From positions 5,610,501 to 5,674,500 of the forward strand of contig JAYJMM010000039.1 of the NCBI GenBank assembly GCA_037349105.1: a stretch of DNA of 64,000 bases. The letters run 5' to 3'. This stretch comes from Limnomonas spitsbergensis. Its lineage: Eukaryota > Chlorophyta > Chlorophyceae > Chlamydomonadales. Below the pieces are notes generated by a model. It saw nothing but the letters and a program-made list of their open reading frames with translations. It had not been told where the DNA came from and made no database searches. A program made the position numbers and the translations under genes. Each line of letters opens with the position of its first letter. The first letter of the stretch is position 1. Shown here piece after piece: positions 19,901 through 34,900 of this stretch.

Positions 19901-22900
19901 TGGCGTGCTGGAGTCGGCCAAGAAGGGTTTTGGCGCAGCCGTGCTCGCGGCGAGAGAGGCAGAGAAGGTGGTGGAGAGGTGCGTGAGGGCATGGCGGCCG
20001 GAGGTTATACCCTAAACCCTACCCCTTAACCCTAAGGTGGTTGAGAGGTGCGAGGGCATGGCGGCTGGGGGTTGAACTCTAAACCCTTAACCCTAAACCT
20101 GAAGGTGGTGGAGAGGTGCGAGGGCTTGGCGGCAGGAGGTTGAACCCCCTTTACCCAGGGCATGGCTGCCCATTGACACCTCACAAGGAGGGCCATGAAC
20201 CCTGGAGCATGAATCCAGAATAACCAGGTTTTTGCGTCTGCTGCTCTCAGGGAGTCCCAGCGCTAGCAGCAAGTGCGAGCGGGGGCAGGCCCACGAGGCA
20301 TACACGCTGCCTTTACTGAGGGGCCTGTCCCCCTTCTGTTTTGGCTGGCTTTCGCTGACTTATGCCCTCACTGAGGGGCCTGTCCCCCTTCTGTTTTGGC
20401 TGACCTTAGCTGACTCTTGCTGACCTTAGCATGACTGACTGGGCTGAATCCTAAGCTCAAGGAAAGCCATGGAATGAAATGTTCCTTGTTTTGCTGTCAG
20501 AGAGAAGTAGCGCAAGGAGTTGCATCAACCTGGCCAGCGCGGGCAGGCTGGCAATTGACAAGGCGTACCCCTCCGCCCTACCATCGGGCACCGTGTGCCC
20601 TTTCTACCTCGGCTGACTACGGGAGGGCCCTGAGCTGGCATTGTTTGGTTTTTGCTTTCAGGGAGAAGCAGCGCAAGGAGCTGCGTGAGTTGCACGAGTG
20701 GGAGCGGGCTGACAATTGACAAGGCAAAGCCCCTGCCCGCACCAACGGGCCTGTGCCCCTTTTGATGTTTTGCTTTCAGGGAGAAGCAGCGCAAGGAGCT
20801 GCGTGAGTTGCGCGAGCGCGAGCGGGCCGAAAAGGACAAGGAGCGGGAGAGGCAGCGGCTCGAGATGGAGAGGCGGCGGACAGACCCGCTGCTGTCCCGC
20901 AAGTAAGACATTCCAGCTAGAACTCCTATAAGCTTGAAGTTTTTGTGAACAGGGAAGGGGAGGGGGGGCCATTGTCTAGGTGGGCCGCTGCTTACCTGCA
21001 AGTAAGACATTTCAGCTAGAAGGTGGCAGTATTTTTGTGAACAGACTAACAGAGAAGGGGGGGGGCATTCTCTGGGTGGACAGACCCACTGCTGTCCCGC
21101 AAGTAAGACATTTCAGCCAGAAGGTTTTGTGAACAGAATAACAGAGAAGGGGAGGGGGGGGGGCATTCTCTGGGTGGACAGACCCACTGCTGTCCCGCAA
21201 GTAAGACATTTCAGCTAGAAGGATTTGTGAACAGACTAACAGAGAAGGGGAGGGGGGGGGGGGCATTCTCTGGGTGGACAGACCCACTGCTGTCCCGCAA
21301 GTAAGACATTTCAGCTAGAAGGTTTTGTGAACAGACTAACAGAGAAGGGGAGGGGGGGGGGGCATTCTCTGGGTGGACAGACCCACTGCTGTCCCGCAAG
21401 TAAGAGATTTCAGCTAGAAGGTTTTGTGAACAGACTAACAGAGAAGGGGAGGGGGGGGGGGGCATTCTCTGGGTGGACAGACCCACTGCTGTCCCGCAAG
21501 TAAGACATTTCAGCTAGAAGGTTTTGTGAACAGACTAACAGAGAAGGGGAGGGGGGGGGGGGCATTCTCTGGGTGGACAGACCCACTGCTGTCCCGCAAG
21601 TAAGACATTTCAGCTAGAAGGTTTTGTGAACAGACTAACAGAGAAGGGGAGGGGGGGGGCATTCCCTGGGTGGACAGACCCACTGCTGTCCCGCAAGTAA
21701 GAGATTTCAACTAGAAGCTTGCAGTTTTTGTGAACGGACCAACAGAGAAGGGGGGGGGGGGGGGGGGGCATTCTCTGGGTGGATAGGCCCTCTGCTGTCC
21801 CGCAAGTAAGTGATTTCAGCTAGAAGCTTAAGCTTTTGTGAACTGAGAAGAGGAGGGGGCGTCCCATTATCTAGATGGACAGGCTCGCTTCTGACGCAAG
21901 TTAGACATCTCAGCTAGATGCTTGCAGCTTTTGTGAAAAGACTAACAGATTAGGGAAGGGGGGGTTCCCATTATCTGGGTGGGCAGGCCCGCTGCTTTCC
22001 TGCAATAACGATATTCAGGGGACCCCAGATCCTCCCAAAGGGGTACAGTCAGCAAGGTGGGTAGGGGTACAACTGGCTAGCGGGGAGGGCCCCCGCCACC
22101 TTCCGGCAAGATGGAGATTCAGGCAGACCTCAGGTTCTCTGATGAAGGGGTACAGTCAGCAGGGTGGGTGGGGGTACAACTGGCTAGCGGGGAGGGCCCC
22201 CGCCACCTTCCGGCAAGATGGAGATTCAGGCAGACCTCAGGTTCTCTGATGAAGGGGTACAGTCAGCAGGGTGGGTGGGGGTACAACTGGGTAGCGGGGA
22301 GGGCCCCCGCCACCTTCCGGCAAGACGGAGATTCGGGCAGACCTCAGGTTCTCTGATGAAGGGTTACAGTCAGCAGGGTGGGTGGGGGTACAACTGGCTA
22401 GCGGGGAGGGCCCCCGCCACCTTCCGGCAAGACGGAGATTCAGGCAGACCTCAGGTTCTCTGATGAAGGGGTACAGTCAGCAGGGTGGGTGGGGGTACAA
22501 CTGGTTCTCTGACTAAGGGTTACAGGAGTTACATCATTTGCTGATAGCAGTCACTAACGTTTCAGGCGCAGTTGCATTCTCTCCCTACCGTAGTTTGTTT
22601 ACACGCTTCAATTACTATCTTTGCTTGGTGGCGCCCCAGTGTTTGGATCAAGCTTTATTTAACGCCTGTCTTCCGGTTCCTCTGAAGCCCAGCATCTGCA
22701 GCACCCTTTTCTAAACCCACGATGGCATCTTTGCCTGGTGGCGCCCCAGTGTGTGGATCAATCTCTTTTCTGCTGGCTCCCTTTGAGCCCAGCATCGGCA
22801 GCACCCCTTTCTTAACCCATGATGGTATCGTCTGGATTCTACTTTTTCGAATCCGACGGACTGGCTCTCTTGGTTTCTTGTGCCCTTTACTGCTCCCACC

Positions 22901-25900
22901 CCACTAGTGATTATTTTCTAGTCGGTGCTGTGGGCAGGGCCGGGTTCCGAAACACGGCATCAAACAATGATTGGTCTCGGGGTCCAGCGCAGTTGCTCAG
23001 TACCGAAAATGTTTCGAAAGAAAGGAGCAAAATCACCAAATGAGAATCAGGATTGTTTGCGCCTGCGTTACCCATTCCAAAGATTTTAGTACCGATACCC
23101 AACTATCAATACCGAAATGCACTAAGGCAACCCACTGGCCACCACCCTCTCCAGGTTCCCCATCGACGACTGTGAGCTTTTGGCGCTGCTTAGGAAGAAG
23201 GCCGAGGAGGGGGGTGAGGGGACCTCAAGTGCCTGCTGCCTGTTTTAGGGTTAAGTGCCTGCTGCCTGTTTTAGGGTTCATTGCCTGCTGCCTGTTTTAG
23301 GGTTCAGTGCCTGCTGCCTGTTTTAGGTCAAGTGCCTGCTGCCTGTTTTAGGGTTAAGTGCCAGCTGCCTGTTTTAGGGTTAAGTGCCTGCTGCCTGTTT
23401 TAGGGTTCAGTGCCTGCTGCCTGTTTTAGGGTTAAGTGCCTGCTGCCTGTTTTAGGGTTCAGTGCCTGCTGCCTGTTTTAGGGTTAAGTGCCTGCTGCCT
23501 GTTTTAGGGTTCAGTGCCTGCTGCCTGTTTTAGGGTTAAGTGCCTGCTGCCTATTTTAGGGTTCAGTGCCTGCTGCCTGTTTTAGGGTTCAGTGCCTGCT
23601 GCCTGTTTTAGGGTTAAGTGCCTGCTGCCTGTTTTAGGGTTAAGTGCCTGCTGCCTGTTTTAGGGTTAAGTGCCTGCTGCCTGTTTTAGGGTTAAGTGCC
23701 TGCTGCCTGTTTTAGGGTTCAGTGCCTGCTACTTGTTTTAGGGTTTGTTGTGTTCTGTTTAGGGTTCAGTGCCTGCTACCTGTTTAGGGTTTGGTGCGTT
23801 GTGCCTGTTTTAGGGACAAGTACTGCTGCCTGGTTTAGGGCTTGGTGCGCTGCCTGTTCTAGGGTTTGGTGTGTTCTGCCTGTTTTAGGGTTCAGTGCCT
23901 GCTACTTGTTTTAGGGTTTGTTGTGTTCTGTTTAGGGTTAAGTGTCTGCTACCTGTTTAGGGTTTGGTGCGTTGTGCCTGTTTTAGGGACAAGTACTGCT
24001 GCCTGGTTTAGGGCTTGGTGCGCTGCCTGTTCTAGAGTTTGGCCCCCTGATCCTCCCCCCAGGAGCTCCCGAACCCGCCGAGGATGTGTACGACGACTAT
24101 CCCCAAATGAGCTCGGAAGAGCATCAGATCATGGAGGACCTACTGGTGGCCGCGGACTACCTTGGACAGTTTGCCAAGCAGCTGGGCCTACCGGCAAAGA
24201 GTCAGGTGAGCGCGGGCAGCTTTGGGATTTAGCACCTCATTTTGAGCCGAATTCGAATCGTAAACCCTTAACTTGCCTGCGGAAGTTTTTTTTTTATAAA
24301 GATGTTCACACCCTTATTATGTGTGGATTGTGAAGCCTGGTCTCATGGGTTCTAAGGGTCTTAGCGGGGATCGAAACCTGTTTGAGGCGGGGAGGGAGAG
24401 GAGCGGGGAAGAGTGTGGGGTTCTGGGGCAGGGGGGGAGGGGGAGGGTGTGAAGGCATTTTATGCTCGGCAAACAACTAATTGTAAAGCTTAAGTCTGAA
24501 CCCTTAACCCTAAACTAGGCATCTTATGCTCGGCAAACAATTTGTAAAGCCAAAGGTGTCTCTGAAAGCCTCCTTTGCTTATGAAAAAAACAAGCAGGTG
24601 AACAATTTAATTTACATCGTTTGTATTGTCAGCAAGCATTGGGAACACCCCCCTCCCCTTTTCCCAACCCACCTGCCTCACCCCCTCCCGCCATGCTTCC
24701 TCCCTTTCTTCCCCCACCCCCCTGCTCCATAACCCCACACTCCTCCCCGCTCCTCTCCCTCTACCCTCCCCCTCACCACACACCTCACCCCCATCTCCCA
24801 CTGCCCCCTCTACCCCCAACCCTAATCCCCCATCCCTGCCCTCCCTCCTCCCCCCAATCCTGTTCCACACTCCAACAGTAGTCCACCCCCCTCCCTTCTC
24901 CCCCCCCTTCCCACTTCACCCTCCACCTTAATCCCCCCTCCCTGCTCTCCCTCCTCCCCCACCCCCCATTCCACACCCCTACACTCTTTTAACCCCCTCT
25001 TCCTCTTCCCCTCCCCATGTCATTTAAGCCGCTGGGTTACCACGAGGTGGAAGCCGGCATCGCCGCACTCTGCTCCCCCTCGACAGACGGCCCCATCAAG
25101 GACGAGGACTCCTCGGATGTCCCGCCCGGGTCCTCCGAACCGGCAACCCGAGCCTCCGGCTCGGCAGCTGCCGTGGCCGCCGGCTTGCTACCTGTTCTGT
25201 ACCAACGGTTGCTGACGGTGCTGTTTGAGGAGCGGCGCGCGTCGGAGGAGAGTGGCAGGCTGGAAGAGCGTTGGGAGGCGGTCCTGTGTGGGTCTACTTG
25301 GCTGGAGGTACGCCCGGGGGGGAGGGGGGGGGAGGGGAGGGAGCAAAGTGAGTGCAAGGAGAGTGGAAGGCTACAGGAGCGTTGGGAGGTTCAAACTTGG
25401 ACTGTCAAACCCTAATTTCGGATCCCAGGTGTTGCATCACCCTAACCCTGAACCCCAGGTGTTGCGTCACCCTTACCCTCAACACCAGGTGTTGCGTCGC
25501 TACCTGCTGAACCCTAAATCCTTACCATCAACCCTAGGTGTTGCCTCGCTACCTGCTGAACCCTAAATCCTTACCATCAACCCTAGGTGTTGCGTCGCTA
25601 CCTGCTGACGTGGAACGACAATGGCGAGCTGTTCCAGCTGCTCATGGTGCTGGGGCATTGTGAGGTGGAGGCAATGACGCGGCAGCAGCACGCCAGGCTA
25701 CTGAGGCTCCTTGTGGACGAGGCGCTTGGCTGTGAGGCTGTACGACAGGTGGGGATGCGGGTGGCGGGCCAGGGGGAAGAGGGTCCAGGGGGGAGGGGGT
25801 CCAGGGGGGAGGGGGTCCAGGGGGGAGGGGGTCCAGGGAGTAGGGGGTCCAGGGGGGAGGGGGTCCAGGGGGGAGGGGGTCCAGGGGGGAGGGGGGAGGG

Positions 25901-28900
25901 TGCAAGGCGCTCAGATGCTATTTTGTGTGCCAGATGGGGTGGAGGTGCTGCGAGATGGAGGGCCAAAGCGGGGCAGCAGCACGCCAGGCAGCCTGCCGGG
26001 GCTCCCTGGTGCTGTGCTAGTAATTGGCCTGCCCCTTCCTGCTGGTATTTTGTCATTAAAGGGCCTGCCCGCTTCCCTTCCCCCCCTCCAAAGGTTTTGG
26101 CAAAGCGTCAGGAGGATGCGGTGGAGGTGGCTGCGGGCTTGCGTGCCGACATGGCCGAGGACCGCAAACGCATCCGCGAGATCGACGAGGAAGTGCGTGA
26201 GGCCAGGAAGAGGAAGCGGGAGGAAGAGCTGGCAGCGGCACAGGTGTGTGTGTGTGTATGTGTGTGATGGAGGGACGGCGTAGGCACTGTTAGGTGTGTG
26301 TATGCTTGAGGCATGGGGTGCGTGAGGCCAGGAAGAGGAAGCGGGAGGAAGAGCTTGCAGCGGCACAGGTGTGTGTGTGTGTGTGTGTGATGGAGGGACG
26401 GCGTAGGCACTGTTAGGTGTGTGTATGCTTGAGGCATGGGGTGCGTGAGGCCAGGAAGAGGATGCGGGAGGAAGAGCTGGCAGCGGCACAGGTGTGTGTG
26501 TGATCGAGGGATGGGGGGGGTCGTGTTTGAGGCATGGGGGGTGCGCAAGGGAGAGGAAGTGGGAGGAAGAACTGGCAGCGGCACAGGTGTGTGTGTGATC
26601 GAGGAATGTAGGCACTGGCTGGTGTGTGTATGCAGGGGGATGGGAGGGAGGAGAATGGGAGATGCTTCAGAGAAGGCAGGGTGGAGGAGGAGCTGGCGCT
26701 GGCACTGGATGGGGCACTTATGTGCCTTTGTGCTTGTGTTTGTAGAGGGGGATATGCGCCTGTACTTGTGTGAGGGGAGGGATGGCGTGTGGGAGATGTA
26801 GGACAGGGAAAGCAGGGAGGAGGATACTGATGCAGAGGCGCTGCCGTTAACGGGTACGGACATCCGCCTGTTGATGTCTGCCCTGGTTACAAAGTTGTTT
26901 ACGTCCGTGTGTTGAATATGTTAGTCTGCCCTGCTTTTGCCAACCAGGCCAAGGCTGCGAAGATGGCGGATGCAGCAGTGGTTGACGGCGCCGCCGCTGC
27001 CGCTGCTGATGCTGACAAGACTGCCGCCGCCGCTGGCAAGAAGCAGAAGGGCAGCGACGGCGGCGGCGTGGCCGTGGTCGCGTGCGTCAAGGCACCTGTC
27101 GCGGATGAGGCGACAGAGGAGCCCAGCTTTGAGTTGCCTGACAACCTTAAGGAGTGGCAGGTGAGAGGAGGGGCGGGAGGGAGGGTGATGGGAGGGGAGG
27201 GGAGGGAGGGTGATGGGAGGGAGGGGGCAAGGCTGCTGCCGCTGTTGCAGCGATGACGGAGATTTGATTTGCCTTTCCTCGGGCATCACAAAAATAAATG
27301 CTGCGCACAAGGCAAACTGTCGACAATCACTCATAATTTCCGACTGAAAACTGGCGTTGACAGTTGCTGATTTGTAGATTACTGGATCCCTCAACCCCAA
27401 ACAACGTTAATTATGAGGGAAGGCAAAGCAAATCTACAGTAGTGTGGCCGTTGTCTCTTGTGTGTGGGCGTCTGTCTGATGAGGCGGCTGAGGGGCCGAT
27501 CTTTAAGCTGCTCGAAAAGACTCGAGTGGCAGGTGAGAGGTTGAGGGGCTGGAGTTGGAAGCACACACCCACGCACCTTCCTCACAGTCGAGTCACGCGC
27601 TCCGTACACCCTCATTACACTTTGTCACACTTTTACCACACCCTCATCACTCTCATCACACACTTGTGAAACATCATTTCCTAAATCACACATTATTGGT
27701 CCCACCATAGGCATGTCCTTATCACATCATTGTTTCATCCTCATTGCACATTAACTACACATTTATCGCACCTCATCACACCTTCACCACACCTGGTCAC
27801 ACCTTGATCACAGGGGGACCCTGAGGACCGCAAGGGCTTGTTGGAGTTCCGCCAGCAAGTGAGGAAGGCTGTGGCCAAGCTGGAAAAAGACAAGGCCAAG
27901 TGGGAGGTGCGTGAGCAGGGGAGGGGGGGATACCAAAGTGGGAGGTGCGTGAGCAGGGGAGGGGGGAATACCAAAGAGCTTGAGGATAGGGAGAATGAAC
28001 CGAAGAGCTTGAAGATTGGGAGAATTTTAACGAAGACCTTGAAGATCGGGAGAACATTATTTAATTCCTTGCCTCAATTGTTTGTTTGACTCATTCAGAG
28101 GACAGGCAGGTGGATGTAGATGTTGCGTGCGGGCCAGCCGTTGTGTGTCCGCCCTCACCTTCCCCTCACCCTCCCCTGTCCTCCGCCTCCTCAGGCTGAC
28201 AAGCGGCAGCGGGCGAAGGCAGGGCTGCAGTCCTACTGCCTCTAGAGCCCTTTTTGCATACCTGCTGTTTGTGCATACCTGCTGGTTGTGCATACCTGCT
28301 GTTTGTGCATACCTGCTGGTTGTGCATACCTGCTGTTTGTGCATACCTGCTGGTTGTGCATACCTGCTGTTTGTGCATACCTGCTGTTTGTGCATACCTG
28401 CTGGTTGTGCATACCTGCTGGTTGTGCATACCTGCTGTTTGTGCATACCTGCTGGTTGTGCATACCTGCTGGTTGTGCATACCTGCTGGTTGTGCATACC
28501 TGCTGGTTGTGCATACCTGCTGGTTGTGCATTCCTGCTGGTTGTGCATACCTGCTGTTTGCTTTCCTGACCAGCTGGCTGCCTGGTCCTCCTCAGGCTGA
28601 CAAGCGGCAGCGGGAGAAGGCGCGTGAGGCGGAGCTGAGGGCTGAGGCGGAGGAGGACAAGCGGAGGGAGAAGCTGCGTAAGGGGGCAGAGGAGTCGCTG
28701 CAGGCGTGAGTTGGGAGGAGAGGGGAGGGAGGGAGGAGTCGCTGCAGGCGTGAGTGGGGAGGGGATCGGGTCAGCCAGGGTAGGGCGTCCTTCAAATCAA
28801 TCAACCATGTTAAGGTACTAGGGTTCAAAACTTTTAACCCCAAACATCCTGTTGTTTGTTTGTTGTTGGGATTTGAGGGGTCTAGATCATTTGAGTGGAA

Positions 28901-31900
28901 GGGGCTGGGTCGTTTGCCTCGATAGACTCAGGGTGTTGTCTACCCTGACACCTGACCCCACCCCCAAAGCTATTACCCCACTTAACCTCATCCCCTGGCT
29001 CCGGCTTCCCTTGGTCCTACAACACTTCCGCCTGCTATCCTGAACACTTAATCCATTGTGCCTGCTTCCCTGAACCCTAAAAACGCCACCCCTGCTTTGC
29101 TGGACCCTTCAACCTTTTCCCCTACCTCCCTGAACCCTTCAACCTTTTCGCCTGCTTCCCTGGACCTTTTTATCTGCCTACCTGGACCCAGGACCCTTTC
29201 CCCTGCTTCCCTGAACCCTACAGACGTTACCCCTGCATTCCTGAACCCTTAAACGTTACACCTGCTCCCCTCACTGGCAACCCTGATTACCCCCCCCCCA
29301 TGATTCCCTTGTTTGTAAAAACGTATTCCTTGCTTCCCTAAACCCTAAGACATTCCCTCCCCCGTTTCGTTACCCCCATCCATTCCCCCCTGCTTCCCTT
29401 CTCCTAAAACCAGGGGCCTAAAACCTGCATCCCTATTTCATAAACCCAGAAACCCTTAAACCCTGGCTGCCTGAATAGCGCAAGAGCGGGAGCGTGACAA
29501 GCGGCTGCATCAGGCCATGTACCCGCGTTGCTGCTCCCTAAACCCTGAAAGGCGACAAGAGGTGCTGGAGTGGGAGCTGGACTAAAGCTGCTGCGTAAGA
29601 CCCTTCAACTCATTCTGCTGCTTCCCTCACCCCCCTGACCCCTTGCTACTGCCCCCCCCCAGGCGTCAAGAAGCGCTGGAGCGGGAGCTGGACAAGCTGG
29701 CGGTCCGTAGAGTGCCACTGGGACAGGACCGCGTCGGGCGCCGCTACTGGTGCGGCAACCATGTAGTTAAGCAGCCTACCGGTCCTGCCTTTTATCCCCT
29801 TCTACCCTGCCGCACCGGTTGGTGTGAAAACACGTTTTCTTTAAATGCTGCCCTCAGGACAAATTATCGACCAAACTCTTGATTCCTGACTGACAACCGG
29901 CGTTGATCATCCATGACCAGTTTTTCATCCCAAACAACGTTAATTATGAGGGAGGGCAAAGCAAATCTACAGTATACCACTCGTGTCTGTAATTACGGCC
30001 CATTACTGGTAAAAGTAGCTGAATTTGCCTTGCGATTACAGTGGCTGAAACTCAGCTACGTAATTCAGCCATCGTAAGGACCGTAAGCGGCACAGCACTG
30101 ATCCCAGTGTATCTATATATACCCTTACGGCCCGCATATCCCCGCGTGCCTCTAGTTAACCTTTTCCGATGTCCTGAACCCCAGACCCTTGCAGCCTCTG
30201 CTTCTGCCCACGTGCCTGCCGGTAGTTAGGTACACCACACATTCCCTAAACCCTGAACCCTGGAGTCTCACACCCTGTCATTCGCCATGTGCCTAGCTGA
30301 GTACCCTCTTTACCTAAACCCTGAACCCTGGAGTCTCACACCCTGTCATTCGCCATGTGCCTATCTAGGTACCCTCTTTACCTAAACCCTGAACCCTGGA
30401 GTCTCACACCCTGTCATTCGCCATGTGCCTAGCTGAGTACCCTCTTTACCTAAACCCTGAACCCTGGAGTCTCACACCCTGTCATTCGCCATGTGCCTAG
30501 CTAGGTACCCTCTTTACCTAAACCCTGAACCCTGGAATCTCACACCCTGTCATTCGCCATGTGCCTAGCTGAGTACCCTCTTTACCTAAACCCTGAACCC
30601 TGGAGTCTCACACCCTGTCATTCGCCATGTGCCTAGCTGAGTACCCTCTTAACCTAAACCCTGAACCCTGGAGTCTCACACCCTGTCATTCGCCATGTGC
30701 CTAGCTGAGTACCCTCTTTACCTAAACCCTGAACCCTGGAGTCTCACACCCTGTCATTCGCCATGTGCCTAGCTAGGTACCCTCTTTACCTAAACCCTGA
30801 ACCCTGGAATCTCACACCCTGTCATTCGCCATGTGCCTAGCTGAATACCCTCTTTACCTAAACCCTGAACCCTGGAATCTCACACCCTGTCATTCGCCAT
30901 GTGCCTAGCTGAGTACCCTCTTTACCTAAACCCTGAACCCTAGCCTCTTCACGTCTGCATGTACCCGTGTGTTGAGTGGATCACACATATAAGTGATACC
31001 CTGAGCGTGCAGCAGGTCCCAGCGGGTATATGCACTGTATTAAACTTATTAGTGGTACCCTGGACCCTCACAGCCCGCCTATTCCTGTGTCCTGGTCTTC
31101 CCACTGCCCTAAGGTCAAGCCTAAAAGGCCTCAAAGCAGACTTAAGAGCCCTGAACCCTTCCTGCCTGCTGCTCCTACCTCTCCCCTCAGGTGGGGTCTT
31201 GCAGGCCACAAAGCGGGACTGTTGGTGGAGGGTTTGGGAGGCTGGCTGGCGGTCATGGACTACGAGGAGCAGATCCTGGCACTCCTTGCTTCACTGGATG
31301 TTCGGGTGGGTGCTCGATAAATAAAAGTGTACTGTACTATGCAGTACTGTACTGCAATGTGCTGTACTGCTCTGACAATGATGGGCCAAGAGGAACAGAT
31401 CCTGGGAATTTTGGCATCGTGGGATGTGTGGGTGGGTGAGCGCAAACTGTAACTGTACTGCGATGTACTGTACCATGTGGGTGGATGGGTATATTCAACC
31501 TGCAGGTGTACTGTGTTTCAATATCTGGTTAACATTAGAAGGTGTTTCATGTCATTGTGGGTGGGTGTACATCACGAATGGTTCAGGACTGGCTGTGCAA
31601 CGGCTGCTCTGTTTAGCACACATGCTTCATGTGAGAATGCATGTGCTACAGCTGTCTGTGCTGTACTGACTTTTATACTGTGACAATGACTGCGTTACAG
31701 TTGTATTGTACTTTGCTTTGAGACTAGCTGTGCTACAGCTGTACTGTACTGTGAGGCTAGCTGCTGTACTGAGAGATTATGCGCTACAGCTGTATTGTTC
31801 TGTGAGTCTAGCTCTACTGTACTGTACTGTACTGTACTGTGATGTTGGCTGTGCAACAGCTCCATACCACACCTAAAAACGGCATCAGCGCGCTCTAAGC

Positions 31901-34900
31901 TCCCTTACTCGCTCCTCTCTGAAAGCGATGTCCATCCCACAGTGCTTGGTCTTCTCCGCCCCGCCCTACCCGCTCTAGACCCTAAACCCTTAACCCTAAA
32001 CCCTAAACTCCTCCCCGGCAGGGTGTCCGCGAGTGCGAGCTGCACCGGGCCCTCACAAAGGCCCTGCCGGCGCTGCTCGCCGTCGTGAAGCGCGCCCCGG
32101 CACCGCCCGAGGAGCCGTCTGCACAGCCCGACGAGTCAGCCCCAGGCGGCGACAAGGTCGCCGGCAGCCACAAGCGGGAGAAGGTGCTCAAGGGCCTGCC
32201 GCCTGAGCGGGTACAGCCCGGGCGCAGGGGCAAGCCCGCAGATCTGAAAGAGGGCGCCGGTGTCGCCCCGGCGGCGCCGGCCGCCGGGGCCGGCAAAAAG
32301 GACAAGGCGGCGGCGGCGGCTGCGACTGCTAGGGAGGAGGAGGAGCAGCAGCAGCTGGCTCGCCAGGGTCCCAGCGGGGAGGCCTTGCGGTACGGCTTTG
32401 ATCGCATCGACGAGCTAGCGGGCCTTGCCATGGCCGCAAAGGTATGAGCTGAAGGCAGAGTTTGCCGTCAAAGCTTTGGAACGCTCTGACCATCAACCCT
32501 GAACCCGCAGCCAAATTCAGAATTATGTTTTGACGAGTGCTCCCTACGCACATTGTCCCCCCCACCCCCTCTCCCCTTCTGGCGCATAAAAAGGACCAGT
32601 GCCGGCATGTCAGTTCTCCTGTCCCCGGCACTGTATGCAACTTCTGCCCTGAGGCCTTGCATTGACCCTCGGATCCCCGTAGATCGCTGGCATGTCAGTT
32701 ACCTGTCCCCGGCACAGTTTGCACCAGGGTTTACACCTCATGCCCTGAGGCCTTGTATTTCCTCGTGGGCGCAGATCTCCAGCCCCCCTGGTGGGTCAAA
32801 GGCCCGGCCCGGTGTCCCCTACGCAGTTTGCACCTCATGCCCTGAGGCCTTGTATTTCCTCGTGGGCGCAGATCTCCGGCCCCCCTGGTGGGTGGAAGGC
32901 CTGGAGGCTGCGCGTGCGCAAGGTGCAGCGCGGAGACCTGGAGGAGGAGCGGGCTGAGAAGGAGGCCTCCGCCGCTCCTGAGCGTCCTGACACGGACGTT
33001 GGTAGGCTGCATCAGGTGTGTGTCAGCAGAAGTGCTGAGGGGGGGCCTGGTCGAGGGGACAGCCAGTATAAGTGCCCTCCATCCCGAAGAAAAAATAAGA
33101 CCGACTCGTCTGAATAATGAAGACACAATATATTACGGCTGACCAAATTCGGACGGCAGTTGGGCTTCGACCGATTCGAATTTGAAGGTCCGTGACTGCC
33201 CTGGGTGCACGAGTATGGGACGGGAGGTGTGCTTGCTGTTTGTGGCGTGCCTCCTAACCTCAAGATCTCACAGTCTTGGTGCAGTCCGGATCCATAATGA
33301 TCTTCCTCTTGATCTCAGCGCAACACCGATCCATGATGATGATCCGCCTTTGGATCTCAGGGCAACCCAGATCAATGATGATATCCCTCTAGATCTCAAT
33401 ACAACCCAGATCCATGATCATCTCCCTCTAGATCTCAGTTCAAGCCGGATCCATGATAATCCGCCTTTGGATCTCAGTGCGACCCAGATTCATGATGATC
33501 TCCATCTAGACCTCAGTGCAACTCATATCCATTAAGACCTCCCTCCAGATCTAAGGACCCTAAAGCTTGTTGCTGCCCCTCCCTCCCCCCCCACATCCTC
33601 CTCGATGCTGACTCTTGCTGGCTCTGACTTAGTGCTGACCCCCCCCCCCCCCCTCCCCCCCTGTTGGAGCTGGAGGAGCTGCTGGCTGCTTAGTGCTGAC
33701 CCCCCCCCCCTCCCCTCACCCCCTGTTGGAGCTGGAGGAGCTGCTGGCTGCTTAGTGCTGACCCGCCCCCCCCGTCCCCCCCTGTTGGAGCTGGAGAAGC
33801 TGCTGGCTGCTTAGTGCTGACCCCCCCCCTCCCACCCTGTCAAAGCTGGAGGAGCTGTTGGCTGCTTAGTGCTGACCCCCCCCCCCCTCCCCGCTGACCC
33901 CGCCCTCCCCCCCTCCCCGCTGAACCCTGCTGGCTGCTTAGTGCTGACCCCACCCCCCCTCCCCCTCTGCACCTTGTGTTCAGGGCCTGGCTGCTTGCCG
34001 GCAGCGTCTGTTGGAGCTGGAGGAGCTGTTGGCTGCAGGCACCGGGGACTTAGAGGCTCTAGACAAGGCAGAACAGAAGGAAGCCAAGCGGAAGCTGGAG
34101 GAGGACAGCAGGTAGGGAGGGTAGGGAGAGAGGTTGGGGTTTATCAGGAGGGTAGCAGGCCAGGGCACTTTTCAATTCATTTTTCACTTGAAAGCGGCTT
34201 GACGCGTTTGCTATGTCAAGTTACAAGATCTCAAGTTACAAGATCTCAAGTTACAAGAATGGAGGTCGTTGTACCCGAGAAGGTCCCACAAAATAGGAAC
34301 ACCCGTTTAACAGCCTTGCAAGTCCACACATATATTCACACTGCAAAAGCTTCAGAGGCTGGAAACGAATCCCTCACATTACTGGCTTATCTTTAGGGAA
34401 GCAGGTGAGAAGCGGTGAATGAAGAGAAGGGTTTTTAGTTACAGAGGACCTTTCTTGTGTCTTTATTTTCTGACCATTTGTGTCCCCTGGATGCGCTGTT
34501 GTTCTTGTTGCTGCAGTTTGGAGAGTAGCGAGGCAAAGGGGGGAGGGTTGGCTGGGGGGCACGAAGGGCACCAACATCCCTAGCTTCAAAAAGGCATCAT
34601 TTGAAAGCGCGGCGATTCTTGCCCTCACTGTGCTTTTGACGGTGTAGTATGGACGAGGAGGAGGACGAGGAGCATGTCAAGGAGGAGGAGGGCGAGGAGG
34701 TGAAGGAGGAGGAGGAAGACGGCATGGACGTCGATGAGTCACAAGATGAGGGGGACGGAGAGTTCGGCAGGGTGAGCACGATGTCTTCTCACGATGCATG
34801 CTTTTTCACACTTGATGCATGCTTTTCCACACATGATGCATGCTTTTCCACACATGATGCATGCTTTTCCACACTTGACGCATGCTTTCCACACTTGACG

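Noticed and set aside
24621..24931. Pro/Ser-rich open frames on both strands
   Set aside because: Pyrimidine-rich intron tract with several frames open.
25598..26863. Minus-strand Pro/His/Thr-rich open frames up to 251 aa
   Set aside because: Antisense of the exon 17 array and G-rich repeat. The + strand exons carry the conserved protein.
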